Positions 36,579 to 46,800 of a DNA stretch of 64,000 bases are shown piece after piece. Each line of letters opens with the position of its first letter. Positions within the stretch are counted from its first letter, which is position 1. The notes beneath the pieces are model-generated. The model had not been told where the DNA came from. It saw nothing but the letters and a program-made list of their open reading frames with translations, and did no database searches. Made by a program: the position numbers and the translations under genes. Where the stretch lies: positions 43,910,333 through 43,974,332 of the forward strand of contig OX419756.1 in NCBI GenBank assembly GCA_948567375.1, in the 5' to 3' direction. This stretch comes from Lunularia cruciata. Its lineage: Eukaryota > Streptophyta > Marchantiopsida > Lunulariales > Lunulariaceae.

Positions 36579-39500
36579 GTGATCATTCTTTGGTGATTTA
36601 GGGTCTTATATGTGCCCAAACAAGTTTTCTGCTTTTACCACTCAGTCAAGATCATAACACATTGCTGATGGAATCTTTCACCATTGCAGGCACGTGATGC
36701 TACAAGGGTAACAAGAGCACCACTACGAGTTACTAAGATACCTACTGGAGTAGATCATGTTCTGAACAACATCTATGCAAAGATTGAGGAAAAGAAGCGC
36801 TTCATTGGATTTTCGGGCATGGGGGGCGTCGGGAAGACGACGCTAGCCAAGTTGGCATTCAACAAGATTAATTCCGAATTCCAATATACCAGTTTCGTGG
36901 AGGTGGTCAAGTCGATTGGAAAGGATGCACTGAAGAAAGAAGCGTGGGATAACATGCTTCCACATCCTGGAGGTGAATACGTTAAGAGCAGGTGGGATGA
37001 AGTAAGGGGAAAGAGATTTCTGTTGGTCTTCGATGACATCGAGACATTCGAACAGATGGTCGCACTCGAGGAGATAGCTCAGGGCAATGTTTCAGAGACA
37101 AGTTGTTTCATGGTGACAACTCGTAATGAGCAACTTCTGAAGTGGACGAACGATCGGGACGAAATCTTTGTCCACCAAGTTCAACACCTGGGATTCGATG
37201 ACGCCAAAAAGTTGTTTATGACTCATACCTTTCCTCAGCACATGAATGCACCCCCTAGACATCTGGAAAAGGTGGTAGGAGATATCGTGGTTGGATGTGG
37301 CGGATTGCCTCTCACTTTAGAGGTGATAGGGAGATATCTAAAAGAGAAAGAGAACCGGAATGAGTGGGAGGAGCTCCTGTCAGAGCTCAATGCCATAGAT
37401 AAGAAGCAAGCAGGAGTTTTGGAAAAGCCAGTATGGTGTAAACTGAAGCTGAGTTATGATGATCTTGAGCCCCAAGTACAAGAGATGTTCCTTGATTGCG
37501 CCACCATCTTTAGGTCGAAAGCGGGGGGTGCATCAACTGGGCATGAAATTGATGAGTTTTCTTATGGCGAAGTCATGTCTGCATGGTCATCAGTGCACGG
37601 GAGCGGACATGTGGGGTGGCGAACGCTGGTGGACAGATCCCTTGTATATGATGATACGCAGAATGAGGATTCACCATTTCAACCCCGAATGCACGAACTT
37701 CTGCGGACACTCGGTACGAGGATCGCAAGAGATATGGGGAGACTAATGGCGCCACAACGCACAACGACTATGTCTGGATATTCTCACCAGGTATCTGTGG
37801 AAGTTCCCCTCCAAAGCAGGTTTTCTCCCTTTATGACTTTGTTTTCAGTCACTCCAAACAGTAGTGACAGTTAGAATGTGTCGACGTCTACCTCTGGCTT
37901 GGTCTTGCAGAATATATTATGGTCTATGGTGGAGGCATCTGTAAATATTTGGAGTATGTAGCCTAGACATATGGCTAAGACACTGAGTGAGATTCTTGAG
38001 ATGAAACCATGACACTCTTTCGTAATACTGTTTGACGTCTTTGGAACCAGGGAGTTTCATCATTGGAGAAAGTAGTTGCCTATGTTATCGAACCAACATT
38101 GGGCCTGCTTGAGTACAAAAGAGGTTGTTGCGAGCAGGATAGACCTTGCGACATGTGGAAGAAATGGAGACCAATGTCTGAACTACATGGGTTACGGTAT
38201 TTGGTTGTCCGAGGAGGACACCGGAAGATCTCTGGATGCAATCGGTGTAAAAGAGAACATCTCCAATTACCACGGAACCTTGTAATGCTCCATTGGGAGT
38301 GGGCGGAGGATACAGTATTGAGACGTTCCACCTGTGAGAAGTTGGTCATCTTGCACGTACGGGGTTCCTCGGCCAACACGTTAAGAGAAGCAGATCCTGA
38401 ACCAATGAAGACACATTTGAGGACTACTGGAACAGAAATGGAGGATGTTCAAGTAGAAGGCAAACTGACGAGAGGGCCGCAACGAGGGGAAGGACACTCG
38501 GATGCGGAGAGAAGCCGAAGCAAAAAGCTGGTTGGTTGGTTGGCCCGTTTAGTTGGTGGTTGGTACTTCGGCTTCTCTGCGCATCGACCAAACACTCGGT
38601 TGCGGGTTTTATCCAAGCTGACTCATCTAGTTTTGCGGGACTGTCCACAAGCCCAGGCTCTGAGAGATACAATCGGGCGTCTGCAGGAATTGAAGAGGTT
38701 CCAGATAGCGTGGTGCCCGAACCTGCAGGCGCCACCGAGTACACTTGGGCATTTCCAGCAATTGAAAATCTTACAGATAGCGTGCCTGAACCTGCAGGCT
38801 CTACCGGATACGCTCGGGCAACTCCAGGGATTGGAGTCGTTATGGATAGACTCGTGCCCGAACCTGCAGGCTCTACCGGATACGCTGGGGCAACTCCAGG
38901 GATTGGGGTCGTTACGGATATGGTCGTGCCCGAACCTGCAGGCTCTTCCGGATACGCTCGGGCAACTCCAGGGATTGGAGTCGTTATGGATAGACTCGTG
39001 CCCGAACCTGCAGGCTCTTCCGGATACGCTCGGGCAACTCCAGGGATTGGAGTCGTTATGGATAGAGTCGTGCCCGAACCTGCAGGCTCTTCCGGATACG
39101 CTCGGGCAACTCCAGGGATTGGAGTCGTTATATATAGAGTCGTGCCCGAACCTGCAGGCTCTACGGGATACGCGGGGGCAACTCCAGGGATTGGAGTCGT
39201 TATGGATATACTCGTGCCCGAACCTGCAGGCTCTACCGGATACGCTGGGGCAACTCCAGGGATTGGAGTCGTTATGGATAGAGTCGTGCCCGAACCTGCA
39301 GGCTCTACCGGATACGCTGGGGCAACTCCAGGGATTGCGGTCGTTACGGATAGACTCGTGCCCGAACCTGCAGGCTCTACCGGATACTCTCGGGCAACTC
39401 CAGGGATTGCGGTCGTTATGGATATACTCGTGCCTGAACCTGCAGGCTCTACCGGATACGCTCGGGCAACTCCAGGGATTGCGGTCGTTATGGATATACT

Positions 39501-40075
39501 CGTGCCTGAACCTGCAGGCTCTACCGGATACGCTCGGGCAACTCCAGGGATTGCGGTCGTTATGGATATGGTCGTGCCCGAACCTGCAGGCTCTACCGGA
39601 TACGCTCGGGCAACTCCAGGGATTGCGGACGTTAAATATATGGTCGTGCCCGAACCTGCAGGCTCTACCGGATACGCTCGGGCAACTCCAGGGATTGCGG
39701 ACGTTAAATATATGGTCGTGCCCGAACCTGCAGGCTCTACCGGCAGGCTCTACCGGATACGCTCGGGCAACTCCAGGGATTGGAGTTATTATGGATAGAG
39801 TCGTGCCCGAATCTGCAGGCTCTACCGGATACATTCGGGCAACTCCAGGGATTGGGGTCATTACGGATAGAGTCGTGCCTGAACCTGCAAGCTCTACCGG
39901 ATACGCTCGGGTAACTCCAGAGATTGGGGTGGTTACGGATAGGGTCGTGCCCGAACCTGCAAGCTCTACCGGATACGTTTGTGCAACTCCAAGGATTGGA
40001 ATTGGTATGGATAGAGTTGTGCCCGAACCTGCAGGCTCTACCGGTTACGCGCGGGCAATACCAGGGATTGGATAG
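35298..40075 (+). CDS. Alpha/beta-hydrolase-NB-ARC-LRR immune receptor (HNL-type NLR)
   Basis: Five exons fit GT-AG rules with phase-0 junctions: 35298-35354, 35593-36261, 36408-36578, 36690-37790 and 38051-40075, about 1340 codons. Order: short N-terminus (MAASSSSIGLRLENQVIRK), SERAC1/DUF676-like alpha/beta-hydrolase (residues about 20-300), NB-ARC (about 310-660), linker, 24-residue LRRs (from about 855), and a tail in another reading frame of the repeat. NLRs sense pathogen effectors; the NB-ARC binds ADP or ATP as an on/off switch. Hydrolase-headed NLRs are known from liverworts. The start codon is provisional, as earlier exons cannot be excluded. The coding frame is unbroken, but a 13-bp duplication at 39743-39755 throws the LRR out of frame. 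The gene may therefore be a recent pseudogene or encode an unusual C-terminus. Confidence 0.85.
36690..37790 (+). CDS. NLR exon 4: NB-ARC nucleotide-binding switch
   Basis: All hallmark motifs are present in order: P-loop GMGGVGKTTLAKLAF; kinase-2 RFLLVFDDIETF; RNBS-B CFMVTTRNEQLL; a segment ending in FDDAKKLFMTH; GLPL as CGGLPLTLEVIGRYL; RNBS-D VQEMFLDCATIF; and an MHD-like motif read as RMHELLRTLG (E in place of the usual D). The second kinase-2 aspartate is followed by isoleucine. The exon is 367 codons with no break and looks able to bind nucleotide. MHD substitutions can affect the off state in characterised NLRs; whether MHE matters here is unknown. Confidence 0.93.
38051..40075 (+). 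CDS. NLR exon 5: linker, leucine-rich repeats and frame-switched tail
   Basis: The exon opens with GVSSLEKVVAYVIEPTLGL and a linker containing LHGLRYLVVRGG. A low-complexity patch encoded by a hairpin (38501-38585) follows. The LRRs start near LSKLTHLVLRDC, pass through two divergent units, then run as near-identical 24-residue units of the form CPNLQALPDTLGQLQGL plus a seven-residue variable stretch. After the 13-bp duplication at 39743-39755, translation continues for about 110 residues as a different 24-residue repeat (AGSTGYARATPGIG...) to the stop at 40073-40075. The LRR would be the ligand- or effector-sensing part. Confidence 0.8.
   Translation, partial: GVSSLEKVVAYVIEPTLGLLEYKRGCCEQDRPCDMWKKWRPMSELHGLRYLVVRGGHRKISGCNRCKREHLQLPRNLVMLHWEWAEDTVLRRSTCEKLVILHVRGSSANTLREADPEPMKTHLRTTGTEMEDVQVEGKLTRGPQRGEGHSDAERSRSKKLVGWLARLVGGWYFGFSAHRPNTRLRVLSKLTHLVLRDCPQAQALRDTIGRLQELKRFQIAWCPNLQAPPSTLGHFQQLKILQIACLNLQALPDTLGQLQGLESLWIDSCPNLQALPDTLGQLQGLGSLRIWSCPNLQALPDTLGQLQGLESLWIDSCPNLQALPDTLGQLQGLESLWIESCPNLQALPDTLGQLQGLESLYIESCPNLQALRDTRGQLQGLESLWIYSCPNLQALPDTLGQLQGLESLWIESCPNLQALPDTLGQLQGLRSLRIDSCPNLQALPDTLGQLQGLRSLWIYSCLNLQALPDTLGQLQGLRSLWIYSCLNLQALPDTLGQLQGLRSLWIWSCPNLQALPDTLGQLQGLRTLNIWSCPNLQALPDTLGQLQGLRTLNIWSCPNLQALPAGSTGYARATPGIGVIMDRVVPESAGSTGYIRATPGIGVITDRVVPEPASSTGYARVTPEIGVVTDRVVPEPASSTGYVCATPRIGIGMDRVVPEPAGSTGYARAIPGIG
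38501..38585. repeat. Inverted repeat (20-bp arms) inside the NLR coding exon
   Basis: Arms 38501-38520 (GATGCGGAGAGAAGCCGAAG) and 38566-38585 pair at 19 of 20 positions around a 45-bp loop rich in GGTTGGTTGG. It lies in frame between the linker and the first LRR, so it is translated as a short Arg/Lys- and Gly/Trp-rich patch. It may be a fold-back insertion. Confidence 0.85.
38801..39742 (+). repeat. 72-bp tandem array encoding LRR units
   Basis: The landmark CTACCGGATACGCTCGGGCA recurs with exact 72-bp spacing from 38801 to 39737, thirteen steps without an indel. Units differ by few bases. Most coding changes fall in the seven residues between 'GL' and 'CPN' (for example ESLWIDS, GSLRIWS, ESLYIES, RTLNIWS). 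The low divergence points to recent expansion or homogenisation by unequal crossover. Confidence 0.95.
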
Positions 40076-42265
40076 GTTATGGATACGAATGTGCCCGAAC
40101 CTGCAGGCTCTACCTTTTATGCACGGGCAACTCCAGAGATTGGAGCAGTTATGGATACGGACTTGGCCTAACCTGCAAGCTCTACCGGATACGCCCGGGC
40201 AACTCCAGGGATAGGAGTCATTATGGTCATTATGTCCTAACCTGCAAGCTCTACAGGATATGCCCGGGCAACTCCAGGGATGGGAGTCATTATGGTCATT
40301 ATGGATACAGTCGTACCCGATCCTGCAAACTCTACCGGATACGCTCGGGCATCTCCAGGGGTGGTTATGGATACGGTCGTGCCCGAACCTGCAGGCTCTA
40401 CAGGATATGCTCCGCAACTCCAGAGAGCGAGGTCGTTCTGGATACGGTCATACCCGAGCCCACAGGTTATACATGATACGCCCGGTCAACCGCAGGGGTC
40501 GGGGTCGTTATGCCCGACTCTTCAAGTTCTAATCGGAGACGCCCGGGCTACTCCAGGGATTGGGGTCGTTATAGATAGAGTCGGGCCCGAGCCTGCAAGT
40601 TCTATCGGATATGCTAAGGTAACTCCAGGGATTGGGGTCGTTATGGGTAGAGTCGTTCCCGAAGCTGCAGGCTCTACCAGTTACGGATAGCATCGTGCCT
40701 GAACCTGCAGGCTCTACAGGTTACGAATAATGTCGTGCAGGCTCTACCGGTTACGAATAATGTCGTGCCCGGACCTGCAGGCTCTACCGGATACACACGG
40801 GCAACTCCGGGGATTAGGGTCGTTACGTGGTGGGCAACTCCAGGGGTTGGTGTCGTTACGCACTCTCGGGATAGAGATGGCTACGGAGAGAGTCGTGGCT
40901 GAACCAGCACTACAGGTTACGAATAATGTCGTGCCCGGACCTGCAGGCTCTACCGGATACGCACGGGCAACTCCGGGGATTAGGGTTGTTACGTGGTGGG
41001 CAACTCCAGGGGTTGGTGTCGTTACGCACTCTCGGGATAGAGATGGCTACGGAGAGAGTCGTGGCTGAACCAGCAGGCTCTACCGAAGACGCCCGGGCAA
41101 TTCAAGCGATCGGTAAAGTTACATGGAACGCGTGCCAGAACCTGCAGGATTGGATAGTTTAAAGATAGAGTCGTACCCAAACCTGCAGCTCTACCAAATA
41201 TCCGATGTTGCAACTCCGACGGAGACGCTCGGGCAACTCCAGCTATTGGAGAGTGCGTGGATAAAATCATCCTCGAACCTGCATGCTCTATCGAATATCC
41301 GACTCTGGAGCAACTCCGGATTGGAAAATTTATGGATAGAGTCGTGCCCGAACCTGCAGGCTCAGGCTCTACCAGGCAACTCCAGAAATAGAAAGTTATA
41401 GATAAAATCGTACCCGAACCTGCCAACTCTGCCAGACACACTCGGGTAAGTCTAGCACTTGAAATTGGTTCCGGCGAGTGGTTACGGATAATGCCGTGCC
41501 CGAACTTGCAGGCTCTACCGGATATGTTGTGCCCGAACCTGCGGCGACTGGCAAGTCCAAACAATTGCAAATGCGGGGGACGTGGAGAGAGACGGACTCG
41601 TGGAGAGAGACGGACTCGGACCACTCTTGCAATTGTAAAATTTAAATATACTCAGGTGACCCAACTTGCAAGTTCTACTGGAGACACTCGGCCAACTCTA
41701 GCGATTCTATTTGTTAGAGATGCTCGAATGTCCGAACCTGCGGGCTATATCCCATTTTAATCAGACACTTCCAGGGACAGAGGATGTTCAGGATCTGCAG
41801 GTGCCAAACCTTGGTTGTTAAGGATCCGCGGGCGCTCCAACTACAGGCTCCACTGGATACGCTCGGGCAATTTCAGCCACTGCAGGGCTTATGCAGGGGA
41901 GTCATGCCCGAACTTGCAAGCCCTACCGGGTACACTCAGGGCAACTCTGGCAATTGCGAAAGTATATATTGAGTCGTGCCCGAAACCTTAAAGACCGTAC
42001 CTGTTCAGAAACGGTCTGGTTTGCAATTAGAGATCTATGAGTGCAGGAACCTGTGGACCCGGCTACCCTCGGGCAACTTCAGCAATTGCAAGAGTTAGGC
42101 ATTGCAGGCTCTACCAGACAATCCGGCAAACTCCAGCAGTCGTAGTACTTGTACTTTGGGTCATCCCCGACCCTGCAAGCTCTCCCGGGTACACTTGAGC
42201 AACTCCAGCAATTGCGAAAGTTATACATTGAGTCGTGCCCGAAACCTTAGAGACCGTACCTGTCC
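40076..42265 (+). pseudogene. Decaying LRR-repeat tract downstream of the NLR stop
   Basis: The 72-bp repeats continue past the stop codon but diverge and shift frame. Short LRR-like frames remain at 39924-40214 (NLQALPDTFVQLQGLE), 40260-40532 and 40730-41162 (DLQALPDTHGQLRGLG), with stops between them. Unit remnants can be followed to about 42.2 kb. The tract is either the former C-terminal LRR of this gene or a remnant of a second tandem gene. Splicing that skips stops cannot be excluded without transcript data. Confidence 0.7.
40749..41077. repeat. Tandem duplication, about 166 bp x 2, within the LRR tract
   Basis: The unit starting GGTTACGAATAATGTCGTGC occurs at 40749-40914 and again from 40915, with only a few mismatches by eye (one in the 'gatacacacggg'/'gatacgcacggg' stretch). 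It spans two LRR-like subunits, so larger-scale duplication is acting on top of the 72-bp unit. Confidence 0.85.
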
Positions 42266-42290
42266 AGAAACGGTCTGGTTTGCAAGGAAG
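41990..42290. repeat. Repeated stretch with a short hairpin at the 3' end of the LRR tract
   Basis: A phrase with AGACCGTACCTG...CAGAAACGGTCTGG occurs near 41992 and again near 42250, and once more at 47525 in the second copy of SD2. AGACCGT and ACGGTCT can pair as a 7-bp stem. It marks the junction between LRR repeats and downstream sequence in both SD2 copies. Its role is unknown. Confidence 0.6.
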
Positions 42291-44010
42291 TCGGTCCTCT
42301 CGGGAGTAGTATTGGTGTCTCTAACCAAACAGTACAGGCAAAATTTCCAAAGCGTACAGTAGATTCACTAACTGGCAGCAAAAAGGAGGAAATTGAACAT
42401 ACCCGGAGGCATGTAATCTATATCCAGTCCTCTAACGCTCGCTCTACTCCCCTCGTTCTCTGAGCGAATTTCATACTTTCGGGACGACTCACGGATTTTA
42501 CACGACTTTCGATATCCAGGCTTCCTACATTGATTTTCGACTTCGGTTTATTTGAATCTTTGTCGTCTGGCTTCTCAAGTCGATTTTATTTCTCTATATG
42601 CACTTTTGGGTCTGTTTCCGCTTTCCCGGTGCATGCTATTCGTATATAGGGATACTTAGGATATGTTTCCCGGTTATGTTCATTTATGTTATCATTCGAC
42701 CAGATATTCTTGTATGTAGGAACTACTTTTGATATGTTCCAGGTTACCTTCATTTATGTTATCAGTCGAACAAAATATTCGCCTTCTCGTATACGTTACA
42801 TATCTTGCATCTTGCATCTTGCATCTCATTTGCTTTCAACGAGATCTAGATCTCTCGTTCCTCAAACGGCTTCTCATTTCTCTACATTCGGATCCATTCT
42901 ACATATCCAGTTTGGATAGATAGATACGTATGGAAATGTTAATGCAGAGCATATGTTGTAACTAGTGTTGTTTCCGAATGGAAAGCAGGTCCATCTTGTG
43001 GTTGCCGATATGCAAAATATCTAACAATTCAATCCCTGGAACCCGATATCCATCGTGAAGCGTATGGTTCTCTCGGAAAGAATGTGCACAATAATTTACT
43101 CCACGGGCTACCTGCTTATGCTTTCCATGTCACTCTCCCGACAGAGAGCGCACAACTGAAGCATATAATAGCCATACAAATTTCTCCCTCTTACGGGAGG
43201 CTTAGCTCCATTGATGGGTTCTTCCCATCCTTCGGTTTTTCTGCACGGTTGCCCCTTTCGACTTATGGGGGGGGAGAGAGATAGTACCATTAACACGGAT
43301 AAGTCGACTGAACACAAGACAATGCTTTCGTCGCTTAATTTTAAGCCTTTCTCGAGCTGAAATTTCATTTCGTTATTAAAGTTTAAAAACTTGTTAATCG
43401 AAGCTTATATTTTGCAAGTTCAAGAACTTTAGAATAAAATAAATTATTATATAATATAAAAATAAACTGAGTCTATAAGGATATTCAAGAAATTATAAAG
43501 AGATGTTATACTTTCCTTTACTATAATTTATCCTTTACTATAATTTTAATTTCATTGGAAGAAAGAAAGATTATAAAATTTTGACATTTAACCAAGTAAA
43601 TAATAAAGAAATTGATATTCTCTATCCATTGGGCTTAAAGTTCTAGTCTATCACTCTAGGTAAAGAACTTGAACTTGAGAAGTTCAAGAGCAGAAAGGGA
43701 TATTTAGAATTCCACTTCGCTTCACCATTTGTTTTTAGAATCAAATAGTCCAAATTTCAATAATGCATTATTATAATCCTTTTCTGTCTATTTATTTTAT
43801 ATATTTAGATGAAAATATGTTAAATAAATTATTTATCCAAATTACATATTGTAGGTTTATATTTAAAAGAAATCCATATTCTGAACATATACAATGTAAA
43901 ACTCAATGTATTCTTATGTGTTCAAGACAACAAAGCAAGATTCTGAACTCCACCATTTCCATCTTAAAAAGTAAAGCAGAATTCTAGAATCGTGGTCCAT
44001 TGCATTCGTT
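42060..44010 (+). repeat. Segmental duplication SD2, copy 1 (NLR 3' flank)
   Basis: The sequence matches 47370-50275 in the same orientation. Shared landmarks are 'aagtcggtcctctcggga' (42288/47562), 'cgatatccaggcttc' (42509/47769), 'gtttggatagatagatacg' (42911/48154), 'acagagagcgcacaactgaagc' in part (43141/48479) and 'gaacttgagaagttcaagag' (43672/49828). Copy 2 is longer because of extra sequence around 48600-49500. No gene is recognised in it; it is probably NLR 3' untranslated and downstream sequence. Confidence 0.8.
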
Positions 44011-44759
44011 GAAGCGAAAGCCACTTGTTCTTCCGTAGTCAAGACCAAAGAGCAAAATCTTGAGTTAAGCCATATTCCTTGCTGTTCAAGAGTGTAAAGT
44101 AGGATTATAGAATAATGGTCCAAATTATTCCTTTGTGGGGAAGAAGAGTAAGCATTTGCAATAATGTGCTTGAAAAGTATAACAAATAATATGCATCACA
44201 ATTCCAAAGTTATATCAACCAGTACATTATATTAAATTTTAAAGGATTAAATTATGGTTGAGAAATTTGAAGAATTCTAAATTAATTAAAAATCTAAAAT
44301 TTTAGTTTTTAAAATGTAAATTTTTAGTTTTTAAGATCTACAATTTAAACAAATCTGAACTACACAAAAGAATATCATACACTTGAAAACAAGGCTACTA
44401 TGTGGATGAATATCATCAATCTTCACTAGATGAATATCATCCAGTGAAGATTGTAAAGCAATACATTAAGTTTAGCTATATTTCTTAATGTTCAAGAACA
44501 CAAATCAAGATTCTAGAACCACACTTTGCTATATTACCCTTTTGTGTCTAAGAAGAGAAATAAATTTCTTGTTGTCTAAAAAGAAGAAGCAATTGGCCAC
44601 AATTTATTCCTCAAATTATAATATGTACTTATCAACTCCATAAGTTACATTTAATTGGTCTACTCACTAGATTATTTTATGGCATTAACTAGATCTTGAA
44701 AGGCATACTACAATCAGAGGGTAATCCTTTCTGCAGATAATCCAAAAACACATTTTCAA
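44011..44759. other. AT-rich spacer
   Basis: No gene found. A small hairpin is present at about 44419-44455: CAATCTTCACT, then a 15-base loop, then AGTGAAGATTG. Composition resembles the surrounding retroelement-rich DNA. Confidence 0.4.
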
Positions 44760-46388
44760 ACTCGTAAACTATATGATCAACCATTACTTGATGAGGCTTT
44801 TGGCTTTAATCAGATTTTCATGCATAATTGACTTGATCCACACCACAAAAATAAGAATATCTTCCTCCAAAGGCTGCTCTATGGTCACTTTATTAACAAA
44901 CGTCTCATTTGGGATTGATTATTTTCAAGTGTTTTACTCAAAAGTGTCAAATAACTTAATTGGTAATTCTTATCTTGGTGTTGTACTTGAATTTATAATC
45001 AATTCCAATCAAATTGAACCTTATGATGTTTAGGCCAAAACAAGGCTAGAATGATAGCATAGTGTACAGGTGCCATTGCAAATCTCATATATTCCAAATA
45101 CTCATTTCCAATCTTGAATGTAATATGATGTGAGATATGGAATGTAGAGCATTTTCTACCATCTACTATCATCAATCTACTTCCAATTATTAGCTTGATA
45201 TGTATATTTAAATATTTTTTTCATTACATGGACATGCAATATTTTGAACTTCCAAAATCAACCAAGATCCTACCACCATGATCAAATATCGTACCTTGCA
45301 AGTAAAACATAGAGCATTCAATCCCATGAGAACTAATCAAGTTCCCAGTATGTGGCTCAAACTCTCCTATTGGGATTCTTTGTTTCCTTAATCATCATGC
45401 GCCATAAACTCAATTTGGGTGATTTGTCAAGGTCTTCCATTCTTGAGTATACATTTCACAATGTAATGTCCAATTTGGTGATAATAAAAGCAACCACTAT
45501 TTTTTCAATATTTCTCTATCGACAATGCCAAGTGCTCTTTATTGCATGGCATCAATCTCCATCAATATCGCCTCTTCCACTTGTGTGTAGTGTTGGCAAG
45601 TTTTATGAAGGTCAAGATCAAAATCAAGTTATCACAACATATCACAACAAGGAATCAAAGCATTTAGCCAACTGCATGGCTTCTTCCAAGTGTTTGGGCT
45701 TCTGCATTATCAATTTCAATTTGGTGTTTGACTTCAATCCTATCACAAATTGACCCAAAGCTTCACCTTCTAGTATATTTAGAATTTGCATGGTTGTGTT
45801 TTGGAATTGAGTGATATAATTTCTCAGAGAACCAATCTGCTCCAATTCTGCCAATCTATCTCCTATGACTCAAACAACATTTAACCATAAATTCATAACA
45901 GTAACCATAAATTCCATCTATCCCATTCCTATTTTGATGCCAATGTAAAAGATTGAAGAGAGAAATAGGAGTAAAGAAGATCGGAGTGAAAGATCACATT
46001 GGGTCTCTTGAATGAGAGATACTCTGAATGCTTAGCATGATCTTGTGCTTTGGTATCTATGGGGAGTATCCAAGGTTCTCAAAAGTTTCTCAAGAAACTT
46101 CATAAAAGTTGTCTTCTTAGAATGCAAGCTAAGTTAATTTTAGAGTGCAAGTTAAATTAATTGGGAAATTTCTTCCTCGAAGTTGTATACTTTGCATGCA
46201 AGTTAAGTTAGTCGTGAAACTTCCAAAAAAACTTTTTGCTAAAATTTACCATTCAATATACGTATTATCCAAAAGTACCCAAAAACTTTTTGATATTTCT
46301 AAAAATATTCTTATAAATTTTAGCTAATTGAATATATTCATTATTTTATTAATCTTGACTAACTTATCTATAAACTTGTATTGGTACA
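44760..46388 (-). mobile_element. Ty3/gypsy fragment (chromovirus-related), minus strand
   Basis: Minus-strand sequence aligns with the front half of the element at 51728-57331: LTR, then leader, gag and the protease-to-reverse-transcriptase linker. The LTR is at 45944-46388 (TGTAAAAG...GGTACA on the plus strand), with a tRNA-primer-like site just inside it. The rest of pol and the second LTR are absent. It is a truncated, old fossil lying between the two SD2 copies. Confidence 0.7.
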
Positions 46389-46800
46389 TTCAATTTTGTA
46401 ATATAATCTTTGGGTCTAAAATATTCCAGTACAAAATCTTTGAGTATGAAGGTATTTGGATACAAAGTTATGCAAGTACAAGGGTTGAATTTTTTTCCTC
46501 CAACTACTTTTGGAATTTAACTTTTTTAGCATATTTCTTCATAATGCCTTTGGTTCTATATTTATTCTCTTTGTATTTTTACATATGCACGGACACCTCC
46601 AAATCAAACTCAATTAAAATATTCATTTTTAGATATAATAAAGTATTCACCTTACTTATTTTCTATATTTCTTTCTGCACCCAATCTATATATACGTACA
46701 ATTCCAAATGAAATTCAACTAAAATATTCTTCTTCCTATGTAATAAATATTCTATTATATCTTTTTATTTAATTTTTTATTTAATTTTTATATTCCCTTT
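46389..46800. other. AT-rich flank shared with 58094-58350
   Basis: Beyond the LTR edge the similarity to the inverted gypsy relative continues (for example 'attcaattttgt', 'atctttgggt', 'gaaggta.ttggatacaaag'). So this flank, with the LTR beside it, is present at two places in the window. That suggests either duplication after insertion or a larger composite element. No gene is present. Confidence 0.5.

Noticed and set aside
36690-37790. NB-ARC belonging to a TIR- or coiled-coil-type NLR
   Set aside because: No TIR or coiled-coil sequence lies upstream. The preceding exons in phase encode an alpha/beta-hydrolase.
38536-39798. 420-codon plus-strand ORF (AGSTGYARATPG repeats) as a separate gene
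   Set aside because: It is the LRR array read in another frame. The LRR frame joins properly to the NB-ARC exon, and the repeat length (72) keeps any stop-free frame open.
38623-39861. 412-codon minus-strand Cys-rich repeat ORF
   Set aside because: Same reason: antisense reading of the 72-bp repeat, with no promoter, start context or homology support. The ORF at 39737-40417 is likewise rejected.
38801-42265. CRISPR-like or satellite array
   Set aside because: The units have no alternation of constant repeat and unique spacer, and they encode standard LRRs in frame with an NLR.
45352-45753. 133-codon plus-strand ORF as a host gene
   Set aside because: A similar frame appears on the minus strand at 53154-53414. 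Both are antisense shadows of the gag/protease region of the gypsy family.
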